Of a DNA stretch of 51,066 bases, positions 20,298 to 29,851 are shown piece by piece. The position numbers were made by a program, and so were the translations under genes. The stretch is from an uncultured Opitutales bacterium. GTDB lineage: Bacteria; Verrucomicrobiota; Verrucomicrobiia; Opitutales; Intestinicryptomonadaceae. Location of the stretch: assembly GCA_900547395.1 (NCBI GenBank), contig URGP01000019.1, positions 1 to 51,066 of the forward strand. Reading direction: 5' to 3'. Under the pieces are notes generated by a model. The model ran no database searches, had not been told where the DNA came from, and was given only the letters and a program-made list of their open reading frames with translations. How positions within the stretch are numbered: the first letter of the stretch is position 1; each line of letters begins with the position of its first letter.

Positions 20298-21218
20298 TTA
20301 TCTGTTTTTTCGGAAGCGCATTATTGCGCCTTCAAGCATTTTTTTGCAAAGACCGTCGAAATCGTATCCCGCGCACGATGCGCTTTTGGGAAGGAGGCTT
20401 GTGGGCGTCATTCCGGGCAGGGTGTTTATTTCAAGGACGATAAAATTTCCGCTTTCATCCATGAGGAAATCAACTCTTGAAAAATCCCTGCATCCGCAGA
20501 CTGCGAATGCTTTTTCAGCCGCGCACTTCATATTCTCCGTTTCTTTTTCGGAAAGCTTTGCCGGGAATTCGTAGCGGGTTGCGCCTTTCGTGTATTTGCG
20601 CTTAAAGTCGTAAACGCCGCCTTCGGGGATAATTTCTACAATTCCTGCGGCTTTTCCGCCTATTACGCCGATTGAAAATTCCCTGCCTTTGAAAAAGCTT
20701 TCAAGCAGCCACATTCCCTCCGAGATTTCAGAAAGCGCGGCTTCAAGCTCCGCTTTTCCGTTCAGTGTTTTAAGCCCGACGCTGCTTCCCTTGTCGGCGG
20801 GCTTTAAAATCAGGCGCTCTCCGAGCAGCTCTGCCGCGGCGCAAGCGGAGGGTTTTTCTTTTGCGCTGAAAGCAATCCCTTTTGCAACGTTTAATCCTGC
20901 CGCGCCCATGAGGAATTTTGCCGCAGGCTTATTCATACATACCCTGCTTGCAATGCTGTTTGTTCCGGCATATGCAAATCCTGCGTCTTCAAGCTCTTTT
21001 TGCAGTGTCCCGTCTTCCCCGTATTCGCCGTGCATTACGGGGAACACTATGGTGTTTTGTGAAGACAAGCCTTTGGGCAACTCGTTTTTGTCGAGAGTGA
21101 TGCAAACGGCGTCAAAATTTTTTTTGACGGATTCAAATACAAATTTTCCGCTTACAAGCGACACTTCCCTTTCCGAGGAAATCCCGCCCATGAGCACGGC
21201 AACTTTAAAATTTTCCAT
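20298..21218 (-). CDS. ddl: D-alanine--D-alanine ligase
   Basis: Joins two D-Ala using ATP for the stem peptide, cytoplasmic. 306 residues, DdlB-like length. N-terminal GGISSEREVSL, the ATP-grasp region (LILKPADKGSSVGL) and the C-terminal metal-binding EINTLPGMT motif are all present. Sits between murC and ftsQ as in many dcw clusters. murB, which often lies just upstream, is absent here. Confidence 0.95.
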   Translation of the reverse strand: MENFKVAVLMGGISSEREVSLVSGKFVFESVKKNFDAVCITLDKNELPKGLSSQNTIVFPVMHGEYGEDGTLQKELEDAGFAYAGTNSIASRVCMNKPAAKFLMGAAGLNVAKGIAFSAKEKPSACAAAELLGERLILKPADKGSSVGLKTLNGKAELEAALSEISEGMWLLESFFKGREFSIGVIGGKAAGIVEIIPEGGVYDFKRKYTKGATRYEFPAKLSEKETENMKCAAEKAFAVCGCRDFSRVDFLMDESGNFIVLEINTLPGMTPTSLLPKSASCAGYDFDGLCKKMLEGAIMRFRKNR

Positions 21219-21222
21219 AATT

Positions 21223-22443
21223 TCAAAATAATTTTTTTGCGTAAAAATATATGTCTCCCGCGCCTATGAAAGCGGCGCAAAACTTGCTTTCGGCGTTTCG
21301 TTTAAATTCGTTTAAAATATGCCCGATGTCTTGAAAATTCGCAAGCATAAGATTGGAGTTTGCGATATTTTTTTCAGAGCCGCCCTCGTCGAAAGGCTCG
21401 CTTGCGGGATATACGGGAAGAATATAGATTTTATCTCCTTTGTCGGCGCGCGATTGCAGGATTTTTTGAAAGTCTTTCGCGAAGCGTTTTGTTCTGGAAT
21501 ATCGGTGCGGCTGGAAGAAAACCAGCTTCTTTTGCGGGGAATTTTTGTCGAGCCAGCCTAAAAATGCCGCAATTTCAGAGGGGTGGTGGGCATAGTCTGC
21601 CACTGCGAAAATTTCGCCGTCGTCTTTTAAAATTTCCTGCCGCCTGCCAACCCCCTTGAATTCGTCGAAAACCGAGAGGTTGAAATCACTTTCAAAGGCA
21701 AGGTTTAGGGCGCAAAGAGCCATAAGCTTGTCTGACATCATGAAGTCGTCTTTCGGGCATTTGACGAAAATAGTTTCTGCTTTTGCGGAGCCTGCCGCCC
21801 GTTTTAAAAGCCCGTCGCCTTCGGGGATGACAATGTATTTTTTGGTCCGCGAAAAAAGGCGGACAAACATTTCTTCAAGGCTTTTCAAGTCGGGGTAGGT
21901 GTCGGTATGGTCGAGGTCTCCGTTTAAAGCCACCGTGATTTCCGGCGAAAAATTTTCGATAGTCCCGTCGCTTTCGTCAAGCTCTGCCGCAAGAATTTTG
22001 TTTTTTTCGCAGAATTTTTGCGGCGGAATTCCGTTTGGGATTGCCCCTGTTATGTAGCCCGCGTCGAGGTTGAGAGTTGATATTGCGTGCGAAATAAGCG
22101 AAGTCGTGGTGGTTTTCCCATGGCTTCCGCAAACGCCGATAAGCCTTCGCTTATTTGCGATTTCGGCAAGCGCGACGCCCCTTCTTAAAAACTTTTTGCA
22201 GGGTGCGTCTTTTAAGTTTTGTTCAACATATTTTAGTGCGCTTGTTATGATGAATTCGTCCGTGTCGAAATCGGGCTTTTTGTTTTCGCAAAACTTTACG
22301 CCTTTTTGCAGAAGCATGCTTTTTACGGCGGGGTTTGGATTGTCGTCAAAGCCCGAAACCTCGCATCCTTCATCGCGCAAGAACATGGCAAGTGGTGCCA
22401 TGCCCATGCCGCAAATTCCCCCCATGAAAATTTTTCGCCCCAT
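21223..22443 (-). CDS. murC: UDP-N-acetylmuramate--L-alanine ligase MurC
   Basis: Adds the first amino acid of the stem peptide. 406 residues, shorter than the 460-490 usual. Rossmann-like N-terminal motif GGICGMGMAPLA, ATP loop GSHGKTTTT (106-114), and the MurC-type C-terminal region ADYAHHPSEI and FFQPHRYSRT, which separates it from the related recycling ligase Mpl. It follows murG with a 4-nt gap. The N-terminal UDP-binding domain looks complete; the shortening is spread through the C-terminal domain. Confidence 0.92.
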   Translation of the reverse strand: MGRKIFMGGICGMGMAPLAMFLRDEGCEVSGFDDNPNPAVKSMLLQKGVKFCENKKPDFDTDEFIITSALKYVEQNLKDAPCKKFLRRGVALAEIANKRRLIGVCGSHGKTTTTSLISHAISTLNLDAGYITGAIPNGIPPQKFCEKNKILAAELDESDGTIENFSPEITVALNGDLDHTDTYPDLKSLEEMFVRLFSRTKKYIVIPEGDGLLKRAAGSAKAETIFVKCPKDDFMMSDKLMALCALNLAFESDFNLSVFDEFKGVGRRQEILKDDGEIFAVADYAHHPSEIAAFLGWLDKNSPQKKLVFFQPHRYSRTKRFAKDFQKILQSRADKGDKIYILPVYPASEPFDEGGSEKNIANSNLMLANFQDIGHILNEFKRNAESKFCAAFIGAGDIYFYAKKLF

Positions 22444-22447
22444 AGCC

Positions 22448-23536
22448 TTATTTTAGCGCAAGCTCTTCAAGATCCGAAACAAATTTTGATATGCCGTTTA
22501 ATTCGTCGAGTTTTTCCAGATTGTGGCGCATTTTTTCGCAAAGTTTTGGATTGCCGAAAAGCGCAAGCACTTCGGTTGAAAGGCTCGAAATGTTTTCTTG
22601 CAAAACGCAAATTCCCGCCCCGTTTTTTTCGACGTATCTTGCGTTTTCAAGCTGGTGGTTGTCCGCCGCAAACGGGAAGGGGACGAGTATTGGAATTGTT
22701 CGGCAGCGTGCAAATTCCGCTATCGATCCCGCGCCTGCGCGCGCGACCACGATTTTTGCCGCCGACATGGCTTCTGCCATGTTGTCGCAAAACTCGATTG
22801 AGCGCAGATGCCTTTCAATTCCGTTTTTATCTTTGCAGGTTCGGTTTTCTATTTGCGACTGGGAGGGACCCGCAATGCAAAAGATGTCAATGCCTTCATG
22901 CGCGAGATGCTCAAAATTGTCTTTTGCCCATCTGTTCAATGCCGCCGCTCCCTGAGAGCCCCCGCAGACCAAAACTATGTTGGCTTCTTTCCCAAAACCG
23001 AACAGCTCCTTTGATTTTGCCTCGTCTTTTTTGAAAATTTCGGAGCGAATCGGGTAGCCCGCCTGCCTTACTACACCCGACTTGTTTTGCTCTATCCTGA
23101 CTCCGTGCGGAAGGTAAACTCTTGTCGCTATAAAGCCGAAAAGTCTCACTGCCTTGCCCGGTTTCCGATTTGCTTCGTGCAAAACGAGCGGCTTTTTTGC
23201 GAGCCACGCCGCGATTGCAAGCCCCATCGAGTTGAAACCTCCGAAGGCTATCGCAACATCCGCATTGTTTTCCATGAAGATTTTTTTGCAGCATTTTACC
23301 GCGCGGAATTGCGATATTAAAAATTTTAGGAATTTTATCGGGCTTGGCGAAAAGGGAAGTCCGGGAGTTTTTATGAACTTGAAATTTTTATACTTTGCAG
23401 AAAGGCGCGAATCTATCGCCTTTTCGCTTATTATGAAAGAGACGTCGTGCCCCTTGCTTGCGAGGGCTTCTCCTATTGCGATGCCCGGGGCGAGATGTCC
23501 TCCCGTGCCTCCGCAGGAAATCAAATATTTACTCAT
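22448..23536 (-). CDS. murG: UDP-GlcNAc--lipid I N-acetylglucosaminyltransferase MurG
   Basis: Makes lipid II from lipid I at the inner face of the membrane. 362 residues with the GT28 fold: N-terminal SCGGTGGHLAPGIAIGEAL, HEANRKPGKAVRL, and the donor-site region VCGGSQGAAALN and VARAGAGSIAE. Its start overlaps the ftsW stop by 8 nt. Normal length and motifs. Confidence 0.96.
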   Translation of the reverse strand: MSKYLISCGGTGGHLAPGIAIGEALASKGHDVSFIISEKAIDSRLSAKYKNFKFIKTPGLPFSPSPIKFLKFLISQFRAVKCCKKIFMENNADVAIAFGGFNSMGLAIAAWLAKKPLVLHEANRKPGKAVRLFGFIATRVYLPHGVRIEQNKSGVVRQAGYPIRSEIFKKDEAKSKELFGFGKEANIVLVCGGSQGAAALNRWAKDNFEHLAHEGIDIFCIAGPSQSQIENRTCKDKNGIERHLRSIEFCDNMAEAMSAAKIVVARAGAGSIAEFARCRTIPILVPFPFAADNHQLENARYVEKNGAGICVLQENISSLSTEVLALFGNPKLCEKMRHNLEKLDELNGISKFVSDLEELALK

Positions 23537-24665
23537 AATCAGTGACCTTTATTGGCTTTGGGGTATTCCATGAACGAATGCAGTTTATCAAAATTCCGCT
23601 GAAAAAGAACATCACGACGAGGTTTGAGCCTCCGTAGCTTAAAAAGGGCAACGATATGCCTTTTGTCGGCAAAAGCCCCATCACAACCCCCATGTTGAAA
23701 AGCGTTTGTATTATTATCATCAAAAGCGCGCCGAGGCATAGCAGATATTCAAACATGTTGGGGGCTTTTTTCAGATTTAAAATCGCCGCTATGAAAATTA
23801 TGAAGAACAGGGTGAGGACTGTTGCAGTTCCAACAAATCCCCATTCTTCCGCGATATTCGCAAAAATGAAGTCGGTATGCGCTTCCGGCAGGAAGGAATA
23901 CTGCTGCCTGCCTTCGCCAAGCCCGACACCGAGCCACTCTCCCGCGCCGAACGCGTAAATTGCCTGTGTCAGTTGGTATCCACCGCCGAGGGCTTCCTCT
24001 TCCCTGTGAAGGAACGCGAAAAGCCGCTCCATTCTGTTCGGATTTAAAGCTACAAGCGTCGAAACTGCCGCAATTCCGATGAGTACGAAAGGCGCGACGT
24101 GCCTTATTTTCACTCCCGCCATGAAAAGCATTATGAAGGCAACCGCTCCGCAAAGCGCGGTTGTCCCGAAGTCAGGTTCTTTTATTATCGGAAGCAAAAA
24201 TATTCCGATTAAAGCCGACGGAATAAAAACGCCTTTAAAAAACGACTTTATGTGGCGTTGAAAAATCTGCATGTACGCGCTAAGCCACAAAACAATCGCG
24301 GCTTTTGCCATGTCGCTCGGCTGGATTACATATCCGCCTATTTGAAGCCATCTGCGCGAGCCTTTAACTTCTCTGCCTATTCCCGGAATAAGCACGAGCA
24401 CGAGCAAGACAAGAACTATTACAGCCGCAAATGGCGCGACTTTTTTCCAGAACCGCAAGGGCGCAAAACTTGTGAATATGCCTGCCGCGAGGGCGACGCA
24501 CATCCAAACCAGCTGTTTTTCAACAAGCAAATAGGCGTTGCCGCGAATTTCTCCCGCACTCAAAAGCGAAATTATGCCGATTGCTGATAAAAGCACAACC
24601 GGCATAAGTACGGCAAGCCATGCGCCCGTTTTCTGCTGTCCCGATTTTAGTTCCGTTTCCGGCAT
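23529..24665 (-). CDS. ftsW: Septal peptidoglycan glycosyltransferase FtsW
   Basis: SEDS-family polymerase that works with FtsI at the septum. 378 residues with about ten transmembrane helices. Conserved blocks include GIGREVKGSRRWLQIG, the sequence around FIFANIAEEWGFVG, and the late-loop PTKGISLPFLSYGGSN. It begins 17 nt after the LysM lipoprotein stop and overlaps murG. FtsW is preferred over RodA because of the dcw position. Confidence 0.95.
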   Translation of the reverse strand: MPETELKSGQQKTGAWLAVLMPVVLLSAIGIISLLSAGEIRGNAYLLVEKQLVWMCVALAAGIFTSFAPLRFWKKVAPFAAVIVLVLLVLVLIPGIGREVKGSRRWLQIGGYVIQPSDMAKAAIVLWLSAYMQIFQRHIKSFFKGVFIPSALIGIFLLPIIKEPDFGTTALCGAVAFIMLFMAGVKIRHVAPFVLIGIAAVSTLVALNPNRMERLFAFLHREEEALGGGYQLTQAIYAFGAGEWLGVGLGEGRQQYSFLPEAHTDFIFANIAEEWGFVGTATVLTLFFIIFIAAILNLKKAPNMFEYLLCLGALLMIIIQTLFNMGVVMGLLPTKGISLPFLSYGGSNLVVMFFFSGILINCIRSWNTPKPIKVTDYE

Positions 24666-24682
24666 CTATAATCGGATTTAAA

Positions 24683-25831
24683 TTACAGTGACGGCAACTC
24701 TACTTGAGGAGCCGGAGTGTTTACAGCGTCCGATGGAATTTCCGCAGGGGCTTCCGCTTGTTCTTCCACGGGGGTTACCTGCGGAGCGTTGGAAGATGCG
24801 GGAATTGCGGGCGCGCTTGCAGAAGTTTCCGTTTTTACTTCAACAGGAGCGGTCGCCTGCGGCTTTTTGTCCTCAAATGTCTTTTCGGAGTTTGCCGCCT
24901 TGTCTTTTATTATCAAAACTTTGCCGATTCTGATTTTGCGGGCGTCTTGAATGCCGTTTTGCTCCATTAGAGTTTTTTGGGGCACGCCGTATTTAATGGC
25001 AATTCCGCCGATGGTGTCGCCGCTTTTTACGGTGTGGGTAAGCTTGCCTTCATACTTCTTGGAGTCTTGTTTTGCAACTGCGGCGGTTTGTGCGAAAGAT
25101 TTTGTATTTGTCGGTATTTTCAATTTCTTGCCGACTTTTATGGAAGTTTTTGACATTCCGTTTAATTCCATTATTGCCGCGACCGACGTGCGGTATTTAG
25201 AGGCGATTTTTGAGAGGTTGTCGCCTTTTTCCACAACGTATGTCACGACTTCCGCCGAAGAAGTTTCTTTATAAAGAGGCGCAGATTTCGGTTCTTCAAA
25301 TACGGATTTTGATTTTGCCGACGCTGATTTTGCGGGGATTGAAATCTTCTGCCCCACTTTTATGACGGAATCGCGGTTCATTCCGTTTGCTTCCATCAAG
25401 ATGTTAAGGTTGACGCCATGCTTTTTTGCAATTTTGGTCAAATTGTCGCCTTTTTTGATAATGTAAGTTGAAGATGGCTGCAAATCCTCGTTCATCGCGA
25501 CGGTTTTGGGCGTTTTTTTCGGTTCGATTTTTTCTCCTTTTGCCTTTTCTTCTTTTCCGCCGAGCATTTCGTCTTCAAGCGTCATCGGGCGCATGGGATT
25601 TACTCTTAAATCTTCGCTTCCTTCCTGGCTTTGGGAATCGAGAATGGCAACGGAGTCGTCTTCCTTTACGGGCTGGATTTCAACATTTTCCTTGTTTACG
25701 TCGGTATTTGACTTGGTGACTTCCGGATTTGGTTCCGCGTTTTCAGTTGAAGATTTGCAACCCGGAACGAGAATTGTTGCTACGATTGCCAAGTGCAATG
25801 CGATTACGGCGATTGTTATAGGAGCTTTCAT
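24683..25831 (-). CDS. Lipoprotein with three LysM domains in the dcw cluster
   Basis: 382 residues. A hydrophobic signal ends in LVPGC (Cys25), a probable lipoprotein cleavage site with an unusual Pro at -2. After an acidic linker come three LysM repeats, at about 122-167, 193-239 and 266-311, each starting with the pattern Y-x-V-x-x-GDN/T-x-x-x-IA. A Pro/Ala/Glu-rich tail of about 70 residues closes it. LysM binds GlcNAc in peptidoglycan, so this is likely a wall-binding lipoprotein. Its place between murD and ftsW is not found in the E. coli or B. subtilis clusters. A role in septal wall remodelling or outer-membrane tethering is inferred only from that context. Confidence 0.85.
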   Translation of the reverse strand: MKAPITIAVIALHLAIVATILVPGCKSSTENAEPNPEVTKSNTDVNKENVEIQPVKEDDSVAILDSQSQEGSEDLRVNPMRPMTLEDEMLGGKEEKAKGEKIEPKKTPKTVAMNEDLQPSSTYIIKKGDNLTKIAKKHGVNLNILMEANGMNRDSVIKVGQKISIPAKSASAKSKSVFEEPKSAPLYKETSSAEVVTYVVEKGDNLSKIASKYRTSVAAIMELNGMSKTSIKVGKKLKIPTNTKSFAQTAAVAKQDSKKYEGKLTHTVKSGDTIGGIAIKYGVPQKTLMEQNGIQDARKIRIGKVLIIKDKAANSEKTFEDKKPQATAPVEVKTETSASAPAIPASSNAPQVTPVEEQAEAPAEIPSDAVNTPAPQVELPSL

Positions 25832-25851
25832 TATCTTTGTTTTTTAAATTT

Positions 25852-27132
25852 TTATTTTATGTTGTTGTGTTGAAATTCTTTTAGTTTAAGCACTTCCGCG
25901 TCAAAAGCTCTGCCTCTTTCCGCGTAGTTTTTAAACATTCCGAAACTCGAAAAAGAGGGGCTGAAAAGCACATTGCCCCCATTTTTTGATTTCTCGAATG
26001 CTATTTTTACGGCTTCTTCCAATGTTTGGCAAGTGAAAATACCGTTTTTGAGCGACTTTATTTCATTTTTTAAAATTTCGGCGGTTTGCCCGATAAGGCA
26101 GGCTCCTTCGGCGCATTCGCGGACGGTTTGCGCAAGCTCTTTCAAGTCGCAGTTTTTGTTTTTTCCGCCGCCAATCCAAAATACTTTTTTGCCTTTAAGT
26201 TCGCGGAGTGCGGCTATTGCCGCGTGTGCATTTGTGGCTTTTGAATCGTTCCAAAATCCAACTTTTCCGATTTCGGCGGTTTTCGCAAATCTGAACTTTG
26301 AAAGGGAGAAACTCTTTGCGGAGTTTTCCAAAATTTGCTCGTCGAGCGACCATACCTTCCAAAAAGCTTTCGCCATCGCGAAATTTTCAGATTGAATCGA
26401 ATTGTCAAACGGGGGAGGGGGATTTTCGGCTTGCGATTTTTCGGCAATTTTAAGGAAATCGGGGAGTTTTATGCCTTCCGACTTTGCGAAGTCATACACG
26501 GATTTTCCCGCAATGAAAATGTCTTTTTTCAGCATCTTTGCAAGATTTAGCTTCGCCAAAAAATATTCGCGCATGTCTTTATGCCAGTCCAGATGGTCGG
26601 GGGCGAAGTTCGTCCAGATATAGGCGTCGGGGTGGAGATATTTAAGGCGCATTGTCTGGAAAGAGCTAAGTTCCAAAACTGCCGTTCTCGTTTCGCATTC
26701 GCTTTCGACAAACTCGCAAAGGGGAGTGCCTATGTTCCCCGCGCTTATCGCATTAAATCCCGCATTATTCAAGGCGAGGGTTAGAAACGATGTAAGCGTA
26801 GTTTTGCCGTTTGTGCCGCTTATCGCGACTATTTTGCCCTTCCAGCATTTGCCCGCGATGTCAGGCTCTCCCAAAGTCGCGACGTTTTCGGCTTTGGCGG
26901 CTTCAAAAAATTTGTTCGAGCTTTGAAATGCGGGCGAATAAACTGCCAGACGGTGTCTTTTTGCCGCGCCGAAATCGAATTTTTTGTCGGTTGGATTGTC
27001 GGAGTAATAAACGCATTCAATGCCCGCTTTTGCGAACAGCTTTTCGACGGAGGCAGTGCTTGCGCCGCGCCCCCAAAGGGCGACTTTCTCCCCGCCTGCC
27101 AGCCGTTCGAGCGTTTTCTTTATTTCCCTCAT
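25852..27132 (-). CDS. murD: UDP-N-acetylmuramoylalanine--D-glutamate ligase MurD
   Basis: Adds D-Glu to UDP-MurNAc-L-Ala. 426 residues. ATP loop GTNGKTT at 106-112, the substrate region NFAPDHLDWH, and the C-terminal domain with FWIGGGKNKNCDL and LFSPSFSSFGMFKNYAERG typical of MurD. It is 3 nt after mraY and 20 nt before the LysM gene. Normal length. Confidence 0.95.
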   Translation of the reverse strand: MREIKKTLERLAGGEKVALWGRGASTASVEKLFAKAGIECVYYSDNPTDKKFDFGAAKRHRLAVYSPAFQSSNKFFEAAKAENVATLGEPDIAGKCWKGKIVAISGTNGKTTLTSFLTLALNNAGFNAISAGNIGTPLCEFVESECETRTAVLELSSFQTMRLKYLHPDAYIWTNFAPDHLDWHKDMREYFLAKLNLAKMLKKDIFIAGKSVYDFAKSEGIKLPDFLKIAEKSQAENPPPPFDNSIQSENFAMAKAFWKVWSLDEQILENSAKSFSLSKFRFAKTAEIGKVGFWNDSKATNAHAAIAALRELKGKKVFWIGGGKNKNCDLKELAQTVRECAEGACLIGQTAEILKNEIKSLKNGIFTCQTLEEAVKIAFEKSKNGGNVLFSPSFSSFGMFKNYAERGRAFDAEVLKLKEFQHNNIK

Positions 27133-27135
27133 TTT

Positions 27136-28236
27136 TTAGCGCAATTTGAGTGTTGCAAGACCCGCAAGGGCAAATATCAGCGATAAAATCCAAAATCTGA
27201 TTACAACCTGCGTTTCTTTCCAGCCGCCTTCTTCAAAATGGTGGTGGATTGGCGATTTTCTGAAAATCCTCTTGCCGCCGGTCAGCTTGTAATACCTCGT
27301 TTGAATTATTACCGACATTGTTTCCATCACGAAAACTCCGCCAACCAAAATCAAAGTTATTGGCTGGTGAACCATAAATGCGATTACGCCGATAATTCCG
27401 CCAAGCCCGAGCGAGCCGGTGTCGCCCATCCAAATGTAGGCGGGATAGCAGTTGAACCATAAAAATGCCATTGCCGCGCCCAAAATAGTGCAGCACAAGA
27501 CGGCGAGTTCACCGCAGTTGGGAATGTAGCCGAGGGAGAGATATTCGGCGGCGATTTGGTTGCCCGTGACGTACGCAAAAATTCCGTATGCCAATACGAC
27601 CGATATTGTGCAGCCCGTGGCAAGCCCGTCCAAGCCGTCTGTCAAGTTCAGGGCGTTGCTTGAAGATGAAATCACAAGCGCAAGGAAGGCGATTGCTACA
27701 ATTATCGGCATAACCCATACGCAGGTTTTCACAAACGGAAGCCAAAGCTCCTGCATTGACTGGGCATAGGCGGGGTTTGTAAACAAAATCGCGCCCGCTG
27801 TTGCCGATGCTGTTATTTGCCAGAAAATTTTGGTTTTGCCTTTTATTCCGTTTGAATTGCCTTTTAAAAGTTTCAAGTAGTCGTCCGCAAAACCCGTTGC
27901 TGTAAGAATTGCGTAAACCGACAGCGCGGCGACTACCATGGTGTTTATTTTGCACCACAAAAGGGCGGAAACCATCACTCCTGCAAAAATAATCAACCCG
28001 CCCATGCACGGCGTGCCTTCTTTCCACGAGTGCAGTTCGGCGGTTTTTCCCATTATTTCGGCGTTGCGCTGGATTTGGAACGCTTTTTTTGCCCTGAAAA
28101 ACCTTATTACGCGCGGAGCAAACGCAAATGCGATTAAAAACGCCGTAACTGCCGCCAATACGCAGCGAAAGGACAAATAGTTAAAAAGTCGGAAAGGCCC
28201 CCAAACGCTTTCCAAGTTTGAAATATAATGCAACAT
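27136..28236 (-). CDS. mraY: Phospho-N-acetylmuramoyl-pentapeptide transferase MraY
   Basis: Transfers phospho-MurNAc-pentapeptide to undecaprenyl phosphate, making lipid I. 366 residues with about ten transmembrane helices. Hallmarks: the cytoplasmic GTPCMGGL motif, the catalytic region FADDYLKL, NALNLTDGLDGLATG in the middle, and the C-terminal SPIHHHFEEGGWKE. It lies about 20 nt after murF in the same direction. Confidence 0.96.
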   Translation of the reverse strand: MLHYISNLESVWGPFRLFNYLSFRCVLAAVTAFLIAFAFAPRVIRFFRAKKAFQIQRNAEIMGKTAELHSWKEGTPCMGGLIIFAGVMVSALLWCKINTMVVAALSVYAILTATGFADDYLKLLKGNSNGIKGKTKIFWQITASATAGAILFTNPAYAQSMQELWLPFVKTCVWVMPIIVAIAFLALVISSSSNALNLTDGLDGLATGCTISVVLAYGIFAYVTGNQIAAEYLSLGYIPNCGELAVLCCTILGAAMAFLWFNCYPAYIWMGDTGSLGLGGIIGVIAFMVHQPITLILVGGVFVMETMSVIIQTRYYKLTGGKRIFRKSPIHHHFEEGGWKETQVVIRFWILSLIFALAGLATLKLR

Positions 28237-28257
28237 CTCTTTTGGCTTTCGGTAGTT

Positions 28258-29850
28258 TTAAAATCTGTCTTCAAGGCTTTCTGATTTTTCTTCATCGTCA
28301 GATTCTTCTTCCGAATAATCGTTTTCGATGTCTTCGTCCTCAAAATTTTCCTCTTCAAATTCGTTGAAATTTTCGTCTTCCTCGTCGTTTTCTTCCTGAA
28401 TTTCTCCGGTTTCTTCCGCGGGAATTTCGCTTTCAGAAGCTTGCTCCTCTTCTTCGTCTTGAATCGAAGACGGAAGAGACGCTTTGACTTCGCTTGGCAA
28501 TGACTTTTCAAGTTCGCAGACTCTGCTTCCCTTTACGAAAATCCAGCCGCTGAAATCCGCGAGCGCGCCTGCCGCGTCGGGCGATTTTTCAAAGATTGAA
28601 ATGCTGTTTTCATCCCAGCCTTTTGAAAGCATAGCGTCTTTGTAAATTTGCGCGTTTGCGCCCACTAACACCGCTTTGTTCCCTTCTGCAAAAGGCGGAA
28701 TTTCCCCGATTTCCTTGTGGTAGCGCAGGGTTGCAAGCCCAAGCTCCGCCATATCTCCCAAGACGAACATTCGCGGAGAGTTTTCGCTTACCGACAGGAA
28801 GCGGCGCATCGCGTCTTTCATTGAGGCGGGGGAGGCGTTGTAGCAGTCGATATAAAATTTCGCCTTTTCGGTTTCTACTATCGAACCGCGCATTGCGCCC
28901 GTTTTCAGCGTTTCAAGGCGCATTGCTATTTGCTCTTCGGTTGTGCCGAGCATCAGGGCTGTCGCGATTGAAAGAAGGGCGTTTTCTGTCATTCCTTTTG
29001 TAAAGAGCGGCATTTCAAAGTAGTATTCGCCGCCGTCTTCTATGGCGAGGTCTATTTTGACAAGGTCTTCCTCTTCCTTTACCGAGTATCTGAAAACCAA
29101 GTCTGCGCGGATTTCAGGGGCGTCGTTCGGGGCGAGCACTGCTTTTTTGCATTCCAATTCCTCAAATGCCTTCCAGCTTAAAAGATTTGAGTGCATTACA
29201 ACCCAGCCGTCTTTTGCAACCCCGCGCGCGAGCAGGGATTTTTCCCTTGCAATGTTTGCAATTTCTCCAAAGCCTTCCATGTGGCAGGGGGCGATATTCG
29301 TAATTACGGCTATGTCGGGTTCTATCATGTCGGCAAGCTCTTTCATCTGCCCGCATTTTGCCACTCCCGCTTCGATTACCGCGCAAAGGTTTTCGCGAAT
29401 GTCGATTTGTGTGAGGGTAAGGGCAACCCCGATTTCATTGTTGAAATTTTCCTTGGTTGACAAGGGCTTTTTCCACGCGGCGAGGTGCGATATGAATTCC
29501 TTTGTGCTTGTTTTCCCGCAAGAGCCCGTTATGCCGACAACGGGCGCATCGAAGCGTAGGCGGTGAAATTTTGCGATTGTCTGCAAGGCTTTCAAGGTGT
29601 CTTCAACCTTTAAGACAGGTACGGAAGTTTCAACGTCTTTCGAGGCGATTACGGCAACCGCGCCGTTTTTTACGGCGTCTTCAATGAAGTCGTGCCCGTC
29701 TCTTTTAGCGCACAGCGCAACGAAGGCGAAATTGGGCTGCATGTTGCGCGAATCCGTAGAAAAACCTTTTATTTCGGGATACTTTTTCTGCAATCCCGAC
29801 CATTTTCCGGCAGTCCAAACCTGCAAGTCGTCTATTTTAAAAAGCGGCAT
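28258..29850 (-). CDS. murF: MurF ligase with long acidic C-terminal tail
   Basis: UDP-MurNAc-tripeptide--D-Ala-D-Ala ligase, 530 residues against about 450 normally. ATP loop GSCGKT at 109-114, the NFNNEIGVALTL motif and CYNASPASMKDA are intact, as is the C-terminal domain (FVLGDMAELG, FVKGSRV). The extra length is a tail at 465-530 in which 37 of 66 residues are Asp or Glu, low in complexity and probably disordered. It follows murE by 1 nt. The tail has no known role in this family; it may bind basic partners or be a species-specific addition. Confidence 0.93.
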   Translation of the reverse strand: MPLFKIDDLQVWTAGKWSGLQKKYPEIKGFSTDSRNMQPNFAFVALCAKRDGHDFIEDAVKNGAVAVIASKDVETSVPVLKVEDTLKALQTIAKFHRLRFDAPVVGITGSCGKTSTKEFISHLAAWKKPLSTKENFNNEIGVALTLTQIDIRENLCAVIEAGVAKCGQMKELADMIEPDIAVITNIAPCHMEGFGEIANIAREKSLLARGVAKDGWVVMHSNLLSWKAFEELECKKAVLAPNDAPEIRADLVFRYSVKEEEDLVKIDLAIEDGGEYYFEMPLFTKGMTENALLSIATALMLGTTEEQIAMRLETLKTGAMRGSIVETEKAKFYIDCYNASPASMKDAMRRFLSVSENSPRMFVLGDMAELGLATLRYHKEIGEIPPFAEGNKAVLVGANAQIYKDAMLSKGWDENSISIFEKSPDAAGALADFSGWIFVKGSRVCELEKSLPSEVKASLPSSIQDEEEEQASESEIPAEETGEIQEENDEEDENFNEFEEENFEDEDIENDYSEEESDDEEKSESLEDRF

Positions 29851-29851
29851 A

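Noticed and set aside
22306..23034. 242-codon plus-strand open frame
   Set aside because: Antisense to murC and murG, Arg/Cys/Phe-rich and without motifs.
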